Shown piece after piece: positions 16,777 to 25,848 of a stretch of 64,000 bases of DNA; position 1 is the stretch's first letter; each line of letters begins with the position of its first letter. The position numbers and the translations under genes are program-made. The stretch is from Levilactobacillus tangyuanensis (GTDB taxonomy: Bacteria; Bacillota; Bacilli; Lactobacillales; Lactobacillaceae), in NCBI RefSeq assembly GCF_003946545.1, contig NZ_RHOA01000008.1, positions 36,267 through 100,266 on the forward strand, given 5' to 3'. Under the pieces are notes generated by a model, which was not told the origin of the DNA, did not search any database, and saw nothing but the letters and a program-made list of their open reading frames with translations.

Positions 16777-19407
16777 TTAATATTGTTTGCGCCGCAGGGC
16801 TAACGAACTGGTCAGGGCCAAGAGGACTAACCCTAATTCGGCCGTCCAGGTATCAGGTTGTTCGCCAGTTTGTGGCAAACGGGTCGTGGAGGCGTTGTTA
16901 GTGGCCGTGAGCCGTGAGTCACCATCTGCGGTGGCCTGTAAGCCAACTACCTGACCGTTTGCGGTGCCAGATTGCTTAGCATAACCAGTTGCGGCCAGTG
17001 CACCAGACTTGGGCGCAGCCGCTTTAACCTTGGTTGCGGTCTGCTTAGGTTTGGTTGACTTGGTTGCGGTCTTCTTGCCACCAGCGGCGCCCTTGGTTGG
17101 TTTCGAAGGTGTCGCTGGTTTGGCCGGCGTCGTTGGTTGACTTGGCGTCGTCGGATCGGTGGTCGTGGTTCCCGTTCCGGTTGTCCCGCCATTGTTGACG
17201 GGAGCCGTGATGGTTAAGCTAACCGGATCTGCGGCGATGGTGTTGCCATTGGCATCGGTATACGTGTAGGCCAGTTGGTAGGTGGCCGGTGTCTTTAAGT
17301 CAAGCGCTGTGGGATCGACCGTCTCACCCTTGCTGTTGGTTATCGTCACGGTCGCCTCGGAGCCGTCGGCATTGGTTCCGGCTAGCGCAGCCGCAACGTC
17401 GACACCGGTCCCATCAACGCCGTTTAACGCCGTAATATTGTCCGCCGGCGTCCATGAATCGCCGGCCGTAATGGTCTTGTCGGTGGCACTCAGGCTGCTG
17501 GCCGTAGGGAGAACGGTGATCGTTGCCGTAGCAATTGTTGAGGTCCGAGTAGAGGAGGCGGGACCGCTTTGGTAGGAACCGATGTTGCCTTGAATGTCAG
17601 TGTAAGTGTATTTAACGGTATAGGTCCCAGGTTTCGTTAGTTGGTCCTGGGTGACAACTTGACCGGTGGCATCCGTGATGGTCAGGGCCAGTGTCCCTAA
17701 ATCCTTGGCGACTTGGGAATTTGGATCGAGCGACCCGTCCACATCGAGAACGCTGCCATCGGGTGCGAGTCCTGTTAGTGTGTCGGCCGGTTGCCAGCCA
17801 TTCTTGGGTCCAGCATAATAGGTCGCATCCTTTGAGGTTAGGGCCGTTTTAATCAGGCTAATGAAGAAATTATAAGTTTTACCTGGCGCGGTGGTGGTAC
17901 CTTCTGCCAGGTCCAAGCTAGTTGGTTCGAGGGTGGCCGTCGCTGGTAAAGTCTGTGGGGTGTAGTTTGCAGACGAATACCCAACATATTGGAGGGAATT
18001 CAGCCAGTATCTGGCCTTACTCATACCGAAAGTGGCGAGTTTAGAAGTCAAATCATAGGTGTCACCAGGATTACCAGAATCGAGTGTGCCACCATGCAGA
18101 AAAGCCGTTTTTCCGGTTGAATCAGTGGGCAGATAAATTTGAAACCGGTCCGTGACGGTTATCTTAACGTAGGTCAGTTGGCCAAAGTTATCGCTCTTGG
18201 TAGCGGCCCCGTTGTCGGCATAGATGCTGACAAGGTTGGTATCTGGCTAGTCTTCGGCATTACTCCCGAAGGCATCGACCGCGTTGTATCCAATATAGTC
18301 ATCACTCCCGACGTTATAAGTCTGATCGCCAATCCCCATGAAGAGAACATCGTGGATTGGCAGACTGCCATTCTTGCCATCGGGATTGTTGAAGGTGATC
18401 GTCGTTGGTTCAGTACTGGCATTTTCGGACTTTCCGGTAGAAACCTTTGTGTACATGTGAATCTGTCGACTGTAGCCGGTCATGTTGGGTTGCTTGGCGG
18501 TAAATGTCGCGCCCTCATTTGGCTTGAAATAGTAGACTTGTCGGCCGTCGTCGGTGTCTTTCAACCGATAGACCTTTAAGGTCGTAATATCCACATAGGG
18601 ATTACCCGTATTTGGATCGATGTTGGCCCGCAACGCGGCGACGTAATTGTCGGCACCGGTCTGAACGTCTCTCACATCGGCCGTAATGGTCTCGGGTAAG
18701 ATGACATAGAAGCCAAAGACGTCTTGTGGGAAGGTGGTAAAGTTTTCCGCATCATAGGGCACGAGACCAACCATGGCCTTGGCATCATAGGGGATATAGC
18801 CCCCACCCGTCACGTTGACGTAGAAGTCACCGAGGACGGGGACGTTTGAGATCGCTGTGCCAGTTACGACGTTGCCGTCGCTGTCGGCCCCGGTCTTCGC
18901 TGTGGGCGTGCTCGGCACATCGCCCAGGGAAAAGGCGGTTGGGGTGATGTGATCGGCATAGGTGGCCGGTTCTTGCGTGTCTGATTGAGTAGCCGAGGCG
19001 GCGCCTAAAAGTCCTTGGGATGAGCCATCATTACCGGACTCTTGGGACTTTGAAGATGCGTCTTCCGGACCAGATTGGTTGCCAGTATTAGATTTATCTG
19101 TTGCTGCCGGCAGATCATCAGAAGATGAACCGTCGCCAGTGGATTTGTTGACACCGTTGTCAATGCCATTAGTGTTTTGACCAGTGGACGACTTGTCGTC
19201 TCCCGACCCGGTAACCTGGCCACTTGGGGCCGCGCTCGGATCCTGCGACGAGGCGTCATCGGTGGCGGCTTGGGCGGTGGTGAATCCCAGACCGGCAATC
19301 ATAGCGATGGAAGTCAGTCCGGCTACCAGCCACAATTTTCCTGCTTTATAGAGTTTAAAGTGAATCTTGGTGGTCGATGGGAGATTACCACGCGTTTGCA
19401 TTCTCAT
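16777..19407 (-). pseudogene. LPXTG surface protein interrupted by one in-frame TAG
   Basis: One continuous frame of 877 codons is split by a single TAG (18247-18249). The first part (386 residues) has a canonical KxYKxGKxW signal (KLYKAGKLW), a Ser/Gly/Asp/Asn-rich spacer and part of an adhesin domain. After the stop, 489 codons continue without any other stop: the rest of the domain, Ig-like bacterial repeats (about 60-90 residues each), a Pro/Thr/Lys wall-spanning region, LPQTG and a charged tail. As written, the product is secreted without an anchor. ATG 19407 has AAGGGG 8 bp upstream; it could be nonsense mutation, readthrough or sequencing error. Confidence 0.88.
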
Positions 19408-19475
19408 AAAAATTTCCCCTTGCTCGTGGACCAGGGTCAGGAACGTCACGAAACAGCGTGGTGGCCGTGATTACG

Positions 19476-19491
19476 TTTAGTACTTACTAAA
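19476..19491. promoter_or_regulatory. Small palindrome upstream of the interrupted adhesin
   Basis: TTTAGTA-CT-TACTAAA is a perfect 7-2-7 dyad about 70 bp before the adhesin start, near a possible extended -10 (TGCTAATAT on the minus strand). It is a candidate operator. Confidence 0.35.
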
Positions 19492-19720
19492 GTTCATATT
19501 AGCACAAAACAATGTACATATGTATTGATTAAATGGGCAACGGATGACTCACTAATTGCTGGTTTAGCGGAGAGTTGAAACGGTGATAGAAGATTATCCG
19601 ATGTGACGTAAAGTAGAGAAGCAACCTGGTTTTTTCGCAGTTAAACGGTTACGATTGCATGAAGGTGATTGGTACAGACCAAGCGAACGCGGCCAAGCAC
19701 TTTTGAACAGCAACGGGCAT

Positions 19721-19793
19721 GTGGGCAAATTGGGACCGGGATCGCTGAAAGTTGCCCACTCACCTTGGCGAGAATTTCTGGCAAGCGTATAAT
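19721..19793 (+). promoter_or_regulatory. map: Promoter of map with an upstream inverted repeat
   Basis: TTGGCG (19765-19770) and TATAAT (19788-19793) are 17 bp apart. Directly upstream, GTGGGCAA (19721-19728) and TTGCCCAC (19752-19759) form a perfect 8-bp inverted repeat. The promoter lies inside the longer open frame, which confirms a later start. Confidence 0.65.
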
Positions 19794-19821
19794 TAAGAAA
19801 AACGGCCACATGGAGGAAAAT

Positions 19822-20604
19822 ATGATTGCATTAAAGTCACAACGAGAAATTGATGGAATGCGGCAGGCTGGGGACATCTTGGCTGGCCTATTCCATGAAC
19901 TGGAAACTTACATTAAGCCAGGGATGACGACCTGGGACATTGACCACTTCTCCTACAAGTACATCATCGATCATGACGCCACGCCCGGCGAATTGAACTT
20001 TGAGGGTTACAAGTACTCAACCTGTGTCAGCGTCAATGACATGATTTGTCACGGCTGCCCAAGTAAGGACATCCTGGTTAAAGAAGGCGACCTGATCAAG
20101 GTCGACACGGTCATCGATTATCACGGGAACCTGAGCGATGCTTGCCACGCCTTCGTTGCCGGCAAGGCTTCCGACGAGGTGCAAAAACTGATGGACGTGA
20201 CGCTTAAGGCCCTATACCTGGGGATTGACCAGGCGGTCGTAGGTAACCGGATTGGTGATATTGGGTTTGCCATTCAAGACTATGCGGAAAACAAGCTGGG
20301 TTACGGCGTGGTTCGCGACTACATCGGTCACGGCATTGGGCCGACGATGCATGAGGAACCAGATGTGCCGCATTATGGTGTCCCCGGTCATGGCACGCGG
20401 TTAAAGGCGGGGATGACCATCACGATTGAACCTATGATCAACGTGGGTGACTACGGTTGTAGCGCGCCGGCCGATGATGGCTGGACGATTCGCACCCTGG
20501 ATGGCAGTCTGAGCTGTCAGTATGAACACACCCTCGTGGTGACCGACAACGGGCCTAAGATCTTGACCTCGTTTGACCACCAGTTGGACGCTAAGTACCT
20601 GTAA
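19822..20604 (+). CDS. map: Type I methionine aminopeptidase
   Basis: The 260-residue metalloprotease removes the initiator methionine from nascent proteins. It shows the pita-bread fold motifs: His77 in ICHGCPS, the metal-binding Asp pair in KVDTVIDYHGNLSDACH (about 95 and 106), the His in GHGIGPTMHEEP and the Glu in TIEPMI. ATG 19822 is placed 5 bp after GGAGG; ATG 19810 would overlap that site. It stands alone, downstream of the divergent adhesin gene. Confidence 0.93.
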   Translation: MIALKSQREIDGMRQAGDILAGLFHELETYIKPGMTTWDIDHFSYKYIIDHDATPGELNFEGYKYSTCVSVNDMICHGCPSKDILVKEGDLIKVDTVIDYHGNLSDACHAFVAGKASDEVQKLMDVTLKALYLGIDQAVVGNRIGDIGFAIQDYAENKLGYGVVRDYIGHGIGPTMHEEPDVPHYGVPGHGTRLKAGMTITIEPMINVGDYGCSAPADDGWTIRTLDGSLSCQYEHTLVVTDNGPKILTSFDHQLDAKYL

Positions 20605-20983
20605 GGTTGATCGGTCGATTGCTAAGACCACGAATGGCGATAGGCATGAACGGTTAAGCATCTGTGTTCATAGAGCAAAAATTTTTGGTAAATAATCTTG
20701 GCCTTTTTCAGGAAAAACAGGGTTGCTGACTATTTCAAAATAAATTTCATGAAGAAACATGTCGTCCGATCACCGGGCGACGTGTTTTTTTTGTGCGACA
20801 TGCGGATGGTGACATCTTGCCATGCCCGGTCGATGGCAGCTTGGATTAACCGCTTTAATGAATCCCGTGATAATCGATTTTTGCGGCAACCTAGACGCTG
20901 GTTTTCCGGGATGCTAAACTAAGAGTCTATCGGGGAATGCACCATCAGTTCTGTGAAATTATTGGAGAATAGGGGAATCAACC
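20605..20983 (+). terminator. Intergenic stretch with a terminator at 20756-20792
   Basis: ACATGTCG pairs with CGACGTGT and is followed by eight T, so it probably ends the map transcript. The rest of the gap holds no gene that I can support; TGCTAAACT near 20912-20920 may be an extended -10 for the zinc-ribbon gene. Confidence 0.65.
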
Positions 20984-21364
20984 ATGGAAGATCGGTTCAA
21001 GTTTTGTCCCAAGTGTGGGACGCAGGTGGCCAATGACGTTGCCTTCTGTCCCAAATGTGGGACGAATTTAACGGGAGAGGGCATGCCTGACACCACTAGT
21101 CAGCAGGACGCACCGGTGCCAGCCAAGCCCGAGAAGTCGCCTAACGCGGCCTTGTTAATCACGTTAGGCTGGATTTCGGCCGTCATTTCGCTACTGTTTG
21201 TGCCCATTTTATTCGGGGCCGCGGGTGCCTTTTGTGGCTACCGGTTGACACGTTTTCCGGGTAACCGGACGGCCGGTGTGGTCCTAATGGTTTTTGCGAT
21301 TCTATTTGGGGTCGTTGGGGTCATCATGGGAGCCATCGTTGGGTCCACCTTGTATGGGTCATAA
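20984..21364 (+). CDS. Double zinc-ribbon membrane protein
   Basis: The 126-residue protein begins with two CPKCG pairs (FCPKCGTQ and FCPKCGTN, residues about 6-30), forming one or two zinc ribbons. A Pro/Lys linker and two to three hydrophobic helices (about 55-75, 78-92 and 97-120) follow. Such small proteins are common in Firmicutes and may bind metal or partner proteins at the membrane; no function is assigned. ATG 20984 lacks a strong RBS (GGGGAATCAACC). Confidence 0.7.
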   Translation: MEDRFKFCPKCGTQVANDVAFCPKCGTNLTGEGMPDTTSQQDAPVPAKPEKSPNAALLITLGWISAVISLLFVPILFGAAGAFCGYRLTRFPGNRTAGVVLMVFAILFGVVGVIMGAIVGSTLYGS

Positions 21365-21379
21365 CAATTCAGCGCAACG

Positions 21380-21421
21380 CAAAAGCACCGTCCAGATAAA
21401 TTATCCGGACGGTGCTTTTTA
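21380..21421. terminator. Bidirectional terminator
   Basis: AAAAGCACCGTCC and GGACGGTGCTTTTT form a long perfect stem serving both converging transcripts. Confidence 0.88.
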
Positions 21422-21425
21422 GTGG

Positions 21426-22289
21426 CTAGTCTGCCGTTGGAAACAAGACGACGTCGGTTTCATAGTGGTCGGACCAGACAGAGATGGTCCGAGCGCCACG
21501 TGGCAACGTGCCATAGGTGTTGTAACCCGTGACGTTGCCGTAGTTCAGGTCGATGCCGCGAGTCGTTCCCGTGAAGTTATTATCGTGGTCGTGACCGGCA
21601 AACAGGGCCTTAACGTTGCCGGTCCGTTTCAGTGAATAGAACAGACCGGAATTGGTCTCCGGCGAGCAAATGGGCTCGTTCTGGCCCCCGGTTACGATGT
21701 TGTTCGCGGCTAATTTGTATTCGGGCAACGGAATATGGATGAATCCCAGGTCTACCTGGTCGACCGTGCGCGCATAGGGCAGCCGGTAGAACCAGTCGAT
21801 CTGTTCCGGCTCGATGGCGGCATACTGCTCTTCGCTGGGCCAATGGGCGTAGGCACCACTGTCCCAAACGTAGAGGACGTTGTCCAAGCGGTCGTCGCGA
21901 TTGATTTCCAGGGTATAACTTTCCCGGTCGTTGATGACCATTGAATGGTGTTTGTCCGCCGGGTAACGAATCAAGCTTTCCAATTCCCGCAGCTTGGCCC
22001 GCGTATAAGGACCCTCGCCATCGTGGTTGCCATACGTGACGGCTACCGGAATCGGGTATTGATTCAGCGTGTCATACAGTGCCGTTAGCGTCTGATCGGG
22101 CCGTTGAACCTCTTTGCCCCAGAGTAAGTCTCCGGTGAGCATGATCAGGTCAAAGCTCTGAGAGGCTAGTAAGCGGTCAATGGCCGCCAGGGTTTGTTGG
22201 CTGGCGTCATTCAGTGGGGTGGCCCCCAGATGAATGTCGGTCAGTTGGCAAATCCGGAATGGCTGATCGCCGGTCGTGGTTAATTTCAT
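21426..22289 (-). CDS. Calcineurin-like metallophosphoesterase
   Basis: The 287-residue protein carries the five metallophosphoesterase blocks: QLTDIHLG (residues about 14-21), GDLLWG (about 50), GNHD (about 85), a downstream His region and AGHDHDN (about 230). These bind two metal ions. No signal peptide, so it acts in the cytosol on a phosphomono- or diester. It is the last gene of a six-gene minus-strand operon behind an ABC importer and a PHP phosphatase, so its substrate is probably the imported compound or its breakdown product. Confidence 0.88.
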   Translation of the reverse strand: MKLTTTGDQPFRICQLTDIHLGATPLNDASQQTLAAIDRLLASQSFDLIMLTGDLLWGKEVQRPDQTLTALYDTLNQYPIPVAVTYGNHDGEGPYTRAKLRELESLIRYPADKHHSMVINDRESYTLEINRDDRLDNVLYVWDSGAYAHWPSEEQYAAIEPEQIDWFYRLPYARTVDQVDLGFIHIPLPEYKLAANNIVTGGQNEPICSPETNSGLFYSLKRTGNVKALFAGHDHDNNFTGTTRGIDLNYGNVTGYNTYGTLPRGARTISVWSDHYETDVVLFPTAD

Positions 22290-22304
22290 CCTCGTTAATC
22301 CTTC

Positions 22305-23177
22305 CTACAGGTAATCCTGTTGTTCCAAATACGTATTGTAGCCCTGGGCAACGGCCGCCACTCGATGGGCATCGGCCCCAAAGACGAGTGGAATGTGTCG
22401 TTGCTTGGCGGCCTCTAACCAAGGAGTCGTTGGGGTGGATTCCGTTTCGGTTTCGCGGAACAGTCCGGCCATGTTGCAGTCGAGGAGGTCCCGTTGTGCC
22501 GCGACCTTATCCAGGATCGTGTTTAGTAGCTCCCGGGTGGTGGCATCTTCCCAGATGGTCTGTGGCGAGAAGGTGTTCCGCCACTTCCGATACAACATGA
22601 TGTGCCCATAACGACAGGGCTTCAATGGCGAATTCCAACTTACCGCGGCCAGGACCTGTTCAAGGTAGGCATTAGCGACCTCGAGCGGTGTATTGTAGGC
22701 GGCCAGGACGCCGGTCCGAAAGTCCAGTGCCGTATCATCGATGGCGCGCAGCCCACTAGGGGTTGGCAAGAAATGTACGGAGAGGATGGCATCATCAATT
22801 TGGGACCCGTAGAGGGCCAATTGTTGATCCGTCCAACTGGTGAATTCGGTCGCGTAATCAATTTCAAAGCCAACCAGTAAGCGAATCTGGGCCTGGTACT
22901 TTTCCTTGAGGCGTTTCATCTTGGCGAAGTAGGCGGGCAGTTCCGCCGCGGTCATGGACGCGGTGTAGATGGCGTGCCGTGAACCGGTGGGTTGGCGGTA
23001 GAATTCTGGTGGCATGGGAAAGTGTTCCGTAATGGAATAGGTCTTGAAGCCGTTTTGGATGGCCGCCCGGATGAATTGTTCCACGTCCTCACCGGAACCG
23101 TGGGGACAAAACTCCGTATGGTTATGGCCGCTCCAGGTACGGCGGTCGATGGCGTTGAGGTCGGCGCGGCTAAGCAT
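22305..23177 (-). CDS. PHP-domain phosphatase (histidinol-phosphatase-like)
   Basis: The 290-residue protein is a PHP-fold phosphoesterase. Visible metal ligands are HNHTEFCPHG (residues about 16-25), ITEHFPMP, FEIDY, LSVHF and near the end GADAHRV. It is similar to HisJ/HisK histidinol-phosphatases, but there are no his genes here and it is co-transcribed with an importer. A phosphomonoesterase for an imported organophosphate fits better (inference). ATG 23177 overlaps the end of the ATPase gene; an in-frame GTG three codons upstream is possible. Confidence 0.83.
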   Translation of the reverse strand: MLSRADLNAIDRRTWSGHNHTEFCPHGSGEDVEQFIRAAIQNGFKTYSITEHFPMPPEFYRQPTGSRHAIYTASMTAAELPAYFAKMKRLKEKYQAQIRLLVGFEIDYATEFTSWTDQQLALYGSQIDDAILSVHFLPTPSGLRAIDDTALDFRTGVLAAYNTPLEVANAYLEQVLAAVSWNSPLKPCRYGHIMLYRKWRNTFSPQTIWEDATTRELLNTILDKVAAQRDLLDCNMAGLFRETETESTPTTPWLEAAKQRHIPLVFGADAHRVAAVAQGYNTYLEQQDYL

Positions 23178-24210
23178 TGGTGGCACCGACCTTTTGAATC
23201 GTGCGTTCCTGAACGTACAAGGTGACGTCGCTGTCCATCGGCAAGGGTTCCTCTTGATTCAGCAGTTCCACCTTTAATTTCAGGCCGGCGGCAGTCTTGA
23301 AGCGATACTGAATTCGGTCGCCCAGGACGGCTCGTGACGTGATCTTCCCCGTGATGGGGACACTTGTCTCCGTGGTGGAAGCGGTGGGGCAGAAGAGTTC
23401 TGGCCGAATGATGTAGTGCGCGGCATCGTGCACAGCAGTACCACGAGCGGACTGAAAGCCTAATTGCCGAAGCTCGGCCCCCGTCAACAGGTTATGGTTA
23501 CCAATGAACTGGGCCATGAACAGGTTCGCCGGGTTGGCGTAAATGTCCATGGGTGACCCTTGCTGCTGAACCTGACCGTCGTTCATCACGATGATATCGT
23601 CCGAAATGGCCATGGCTTCGGCCTGGTCATGGGTCACGAAGAGCATGGTGATGCCCAGCTTCTGTTGATACTTCCGGATTTGTTCGCGAAGTTTCACCCG
23701 AATCTTGGCATCCAAGGCGCTCAAAGGTTCATCGAGGAGTAAGAGCTTAGGCTGTAACACCATGGCTCTGGCGATAGCGACCCGTTGCTTCTGGCCCCCC
23801 GACAGTTGATCGGGGTAGGCATCCTTCTTCTTCGCTAACGAGACAGTTTCCAACATCTCCATGACCGCCTGTTCAATCTCGGCGGCAGGCTTCTTTTGCA
23901 CCCGTAACCCGTAGGCCACGTTGTCGAAGATGGTCATGTTAGGAAACAGGGCGTAGGACTGGAACACCATGCCAATGTTTCGTTGGTTGGCTGGCAAGGC
24001 GTGAATCTCCTCACCGTCCAAGCGAATGGCACCAGCAACTTGCGTATTAAGACCGGCGATTGCCCGCAGGACCGTGGTTTTACCACTCCCGCTGGGGCCG
24101 AGGAAGGTCGTCAGGGTATTCTTCTTAATGGTAAAGTTCATCTGATTGATGATGCTGTTGCCAGAAAGATTAATCCCGAGATCTTCGATTTGCAAAAAGG
24201 CTTCAGGCAT
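23170..24210 (-). CDS. ABC importer ATP-binding protein (PotA/FbpC/PhnT type)
   Basis: The 346-residue protein has Walker A GPSGSGKTT (residues about 38-46), Q-loop VFQSYALFP, signature LSGGQKQR (about 136), Walker B LLLLDEPLSALD (about 155) and the switch His in FVTHDQAEA. A C-terminal TOBE-type regulatory domain occupies about 240-346. It powers the adjacent two permeases. Its start overlaps the upstream permease stop (TAATG), showing coupling. Confidence 0.92.
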   Translation of the reverse strand: MPEAFLQIEDLGINLSGNSIINQMNFTIKKNTLTTFLGPSGSGKTTVLRAIAGLNTQVAGAIRLDGEEIHALPANQRNIGMVFQSYALFPNMTIFDNVAYGLRVQKKPAAEIEQAVMEMLETVSLAKKKDAYPDQLSGGQKQRVAIARAMVLQPKLLLLDEPLSALDAKIRVKLREQIRKYQQKLGITMLFVTHDQAEAMAISDDIIVMNDGQVQQQGSPMDIYANPANLFMAQFIGNHNLLTGAELRQLGFQSARGTAVHDAAHYIIRPELFCPTASTTETSVPITGKITSRAVLGDRIQYRFKTAAGLKLKVELLNQEEPLPMDSDVTLYVQERTIQKVGATNA

Positions 24211-25025
24211 TAGTGATCAGGCACCTCCTTAGGTGATTTGTGGGGCGCTGAATAGCGCTGCATAATGATGATTAAGATCAGTGAAATCAGGGCCAGGAAG
24301 AGGAAGTAGATGGTGGTCAGCACGCTGCTGGCCTGCCCATTACTTTGCATCAACCGGAACATGTAAATCTTCAGCGTTTCGAAATTTCCGCCCAATAAGA
24401 GGTTGGTCAGAACGTATTCGCCAAAGGCACTGGTGAAGGTGAGCAGCATGGCCACCAGGATGCCGGCCCGGATATTTGGAATGATAATTTTAACAAATGC
24501 GGTGAATGGCTTGTCGCCCAACACCAAGGCTTGTTCGAACATGGCCCGAAAGTCGCGGCCAATGAAGGCGTTGTCCAACGCTTGATAGGTCATCGGTAAA
24601 CTCAGGAGCGAAATGGCCAAGACCAAGATGAGAATCTTGGGGATGGGCAGGTTCGCGTAGAGTTGAATGAGCCCGGTAACCAGGATGATGCCGGGGATGG
24701 TGAATGGCAACACCGTGATGAAGCGTAGGTGGGACTTCACGCTTGGACTGTAAACGTTGGCGTAGAAGACGACCGGCAGGAAACAAATCATGGCAATCAC
24801 CGTGGTTAAGAGGCCCAGACCGAGTGACCGGATCAAGGCGGTGGTGAATTCCGGATTAGTGACCAGTTGGCCATACCACTTGAGCGTTAGCCCAGCGGGG
24901 GCGATCGACTTTACCCACGACGTGGAGAAGGAGTAAATAATTGTGACCACAATGGGCGTTGCGAGATAGATAAAGAGAAAGGTAATGATGGCCTGGGCCA
25001 CCCGACGACTAGTTTTAGGGGTCAT
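24210..25025 (-). CDS. ABC importer permease
   Basis: The 271-residue binding-protein-dependent permease has about six helices and the cytoplasmic EAA-like loop (FEQALVLGDKPFTAFVKIIIPNIRAGI, around residue 160-185), which docks the ATPase. It is the second permease of the operon and overlaps both its neighbours by a few bases. The family resembles PotC, FbpB and PhnV. Confidence 0.9.
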   Translation of the reverse strand: MTPKTSRRVAQAIITFLFIYLATPIVVTIIYSFSTSWVKSIAPAGLTLKWYGQLVTNPEFTTALIRSLGLGLLTTVIAMICFLPVVFYANVYSPSVKSHLRFITVLPFTIPGIILVTGLIQLYANLPIPKILILVLAISLLSLPMTYQALDNAFIGRDFRAMFEQALVLGDKPFTAFVKIIIPNIRAGILVAMLLTFTSAFGEYVLTNLLLGGNFETLKIYMFRLMQSNGQASSVLTTIYFLFLALISLILIIIMQRYSAPHKSPKEVPDH

Positions 25026-25843
25026 GCTGCCTCCCGTTTAGAGCGTGTGACACGGTTCCCAACCCAGACGATAAAAGTCATCACCAGGGCGAAGAGGGTG
25101 GCAAAGGTACAGGCCAACGGAATGTTGGCCGTCAGTCCACCATCGATCAGGGTACCGATGAGGATGGGGATGGTCACGATACTGTTACCCGTTAAGGCGT
25201 AAATGGTTTCGTAGGTCCCCATGGCATTGGCAAATAACAGGGTGAAGACTTCAATCATGTTGGGTAGAATGACCGGCAGGATGACCTTCTTGAAGAAGAA
25301 CAACGGCTTGGCGCCCAGAACGGCCGAGATTTCCCGCCATTCTGGATTCAGCTCTTCGAAGACCGGGAAGAGGAACATGATTCCCAATGGAATTTCGAAG
25401 AAGGTGAAGGCCAGGGTGGTTCCCGTCAAAGAGTAAATCTCCAGGCTGTCCTTAAGGTGCATGGCGGCCGTCATGGCCTTCCAGACCCCGGCATTCCCGA
25501 ATAAGATGATCAAGGAAAAGGCCAGGGGCACCCCGGCAAAACTGGCCGACATGTTGAAGAGGGTGATTAAGATATTCTTGGTCTTCTGTGACAACCGAGT
25601 TAGGGCCCAGGCGCCAATGACGGCGATGATCAGCGAGACGGCGGAAGCCACGACGGAAATCCCAAGACTGTTGCGGATGGCCTTCAGGTAATAGTGATTG
25701 GTGATGACCTGTTGGTAGTTGGCCAGGCTAAAGCTACCGTCCGTGGACTGGAAGCTCGCGATGACCATGATGAGGATGGGTAACAGTAAGACCAACACCA
25801 CTAAGATACTGAGTGGAAAGAAGACTTTTAGACGGGTTCTCAT
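25022..25843 (-). CDS. ABC importer permease
   Basis: The 273-residue protein has six predicted helices and an EAA loop (REISAVLGAKPLFFFKKVILPVILPNM, about 165-190). It pairs with the next permease as a heterodimer. The gene begins 5 bp after the binding-protein gene ends, and its last four bases overlap the next gene's start (ATGA). Confidence 0.9.
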   Translation of the reverse strand: MRTRLKVFFPLSILVVLVLLLPILIMVIASFQSTDGSFSLANYQQVITNHYYLKAIRNSLGISVVASAVSLIIAVIGAWALTRLSQKTKNILITLFNMSASFAGVPLAFSLIILFGNAGVWKAMTAAMHLKDSLEIYSLTGTTLAFTFFEIPLGIMFLFPVFEELNPEWREISAVLGAKPLFFFKKVILPVILPNMIEVFTLLFANAMGTYETIYALTGNSIVTIPILIGTLIDGGLTANIPLACTFATLFALVMTFIVWVGNRVTRSKREAA

Positions 25844-25848
25844 GGGCG

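Noticed and set aside
16777..19407. Two separate adhesin genes
   Set aside because: The frame is identical on both sides of the TAG and open throughout. The second part lacks a signal peptide and RBS, while the first lacks an anchor, so it is one gene.
20698..20922. 74-residue open frame between map and the zinc-ribbon gene
   Set aside because: It runs straight through the terminator hairpin and T run at 20756-20792, has no ribosome binding site and no recognisable protein features.
22305..23177. Histidine biosynthesis role for the PHP phosphatase
   Set aside because: No his gene is nearby. It overlaps an ABC importer operon and is followed by another phosphoesterase.
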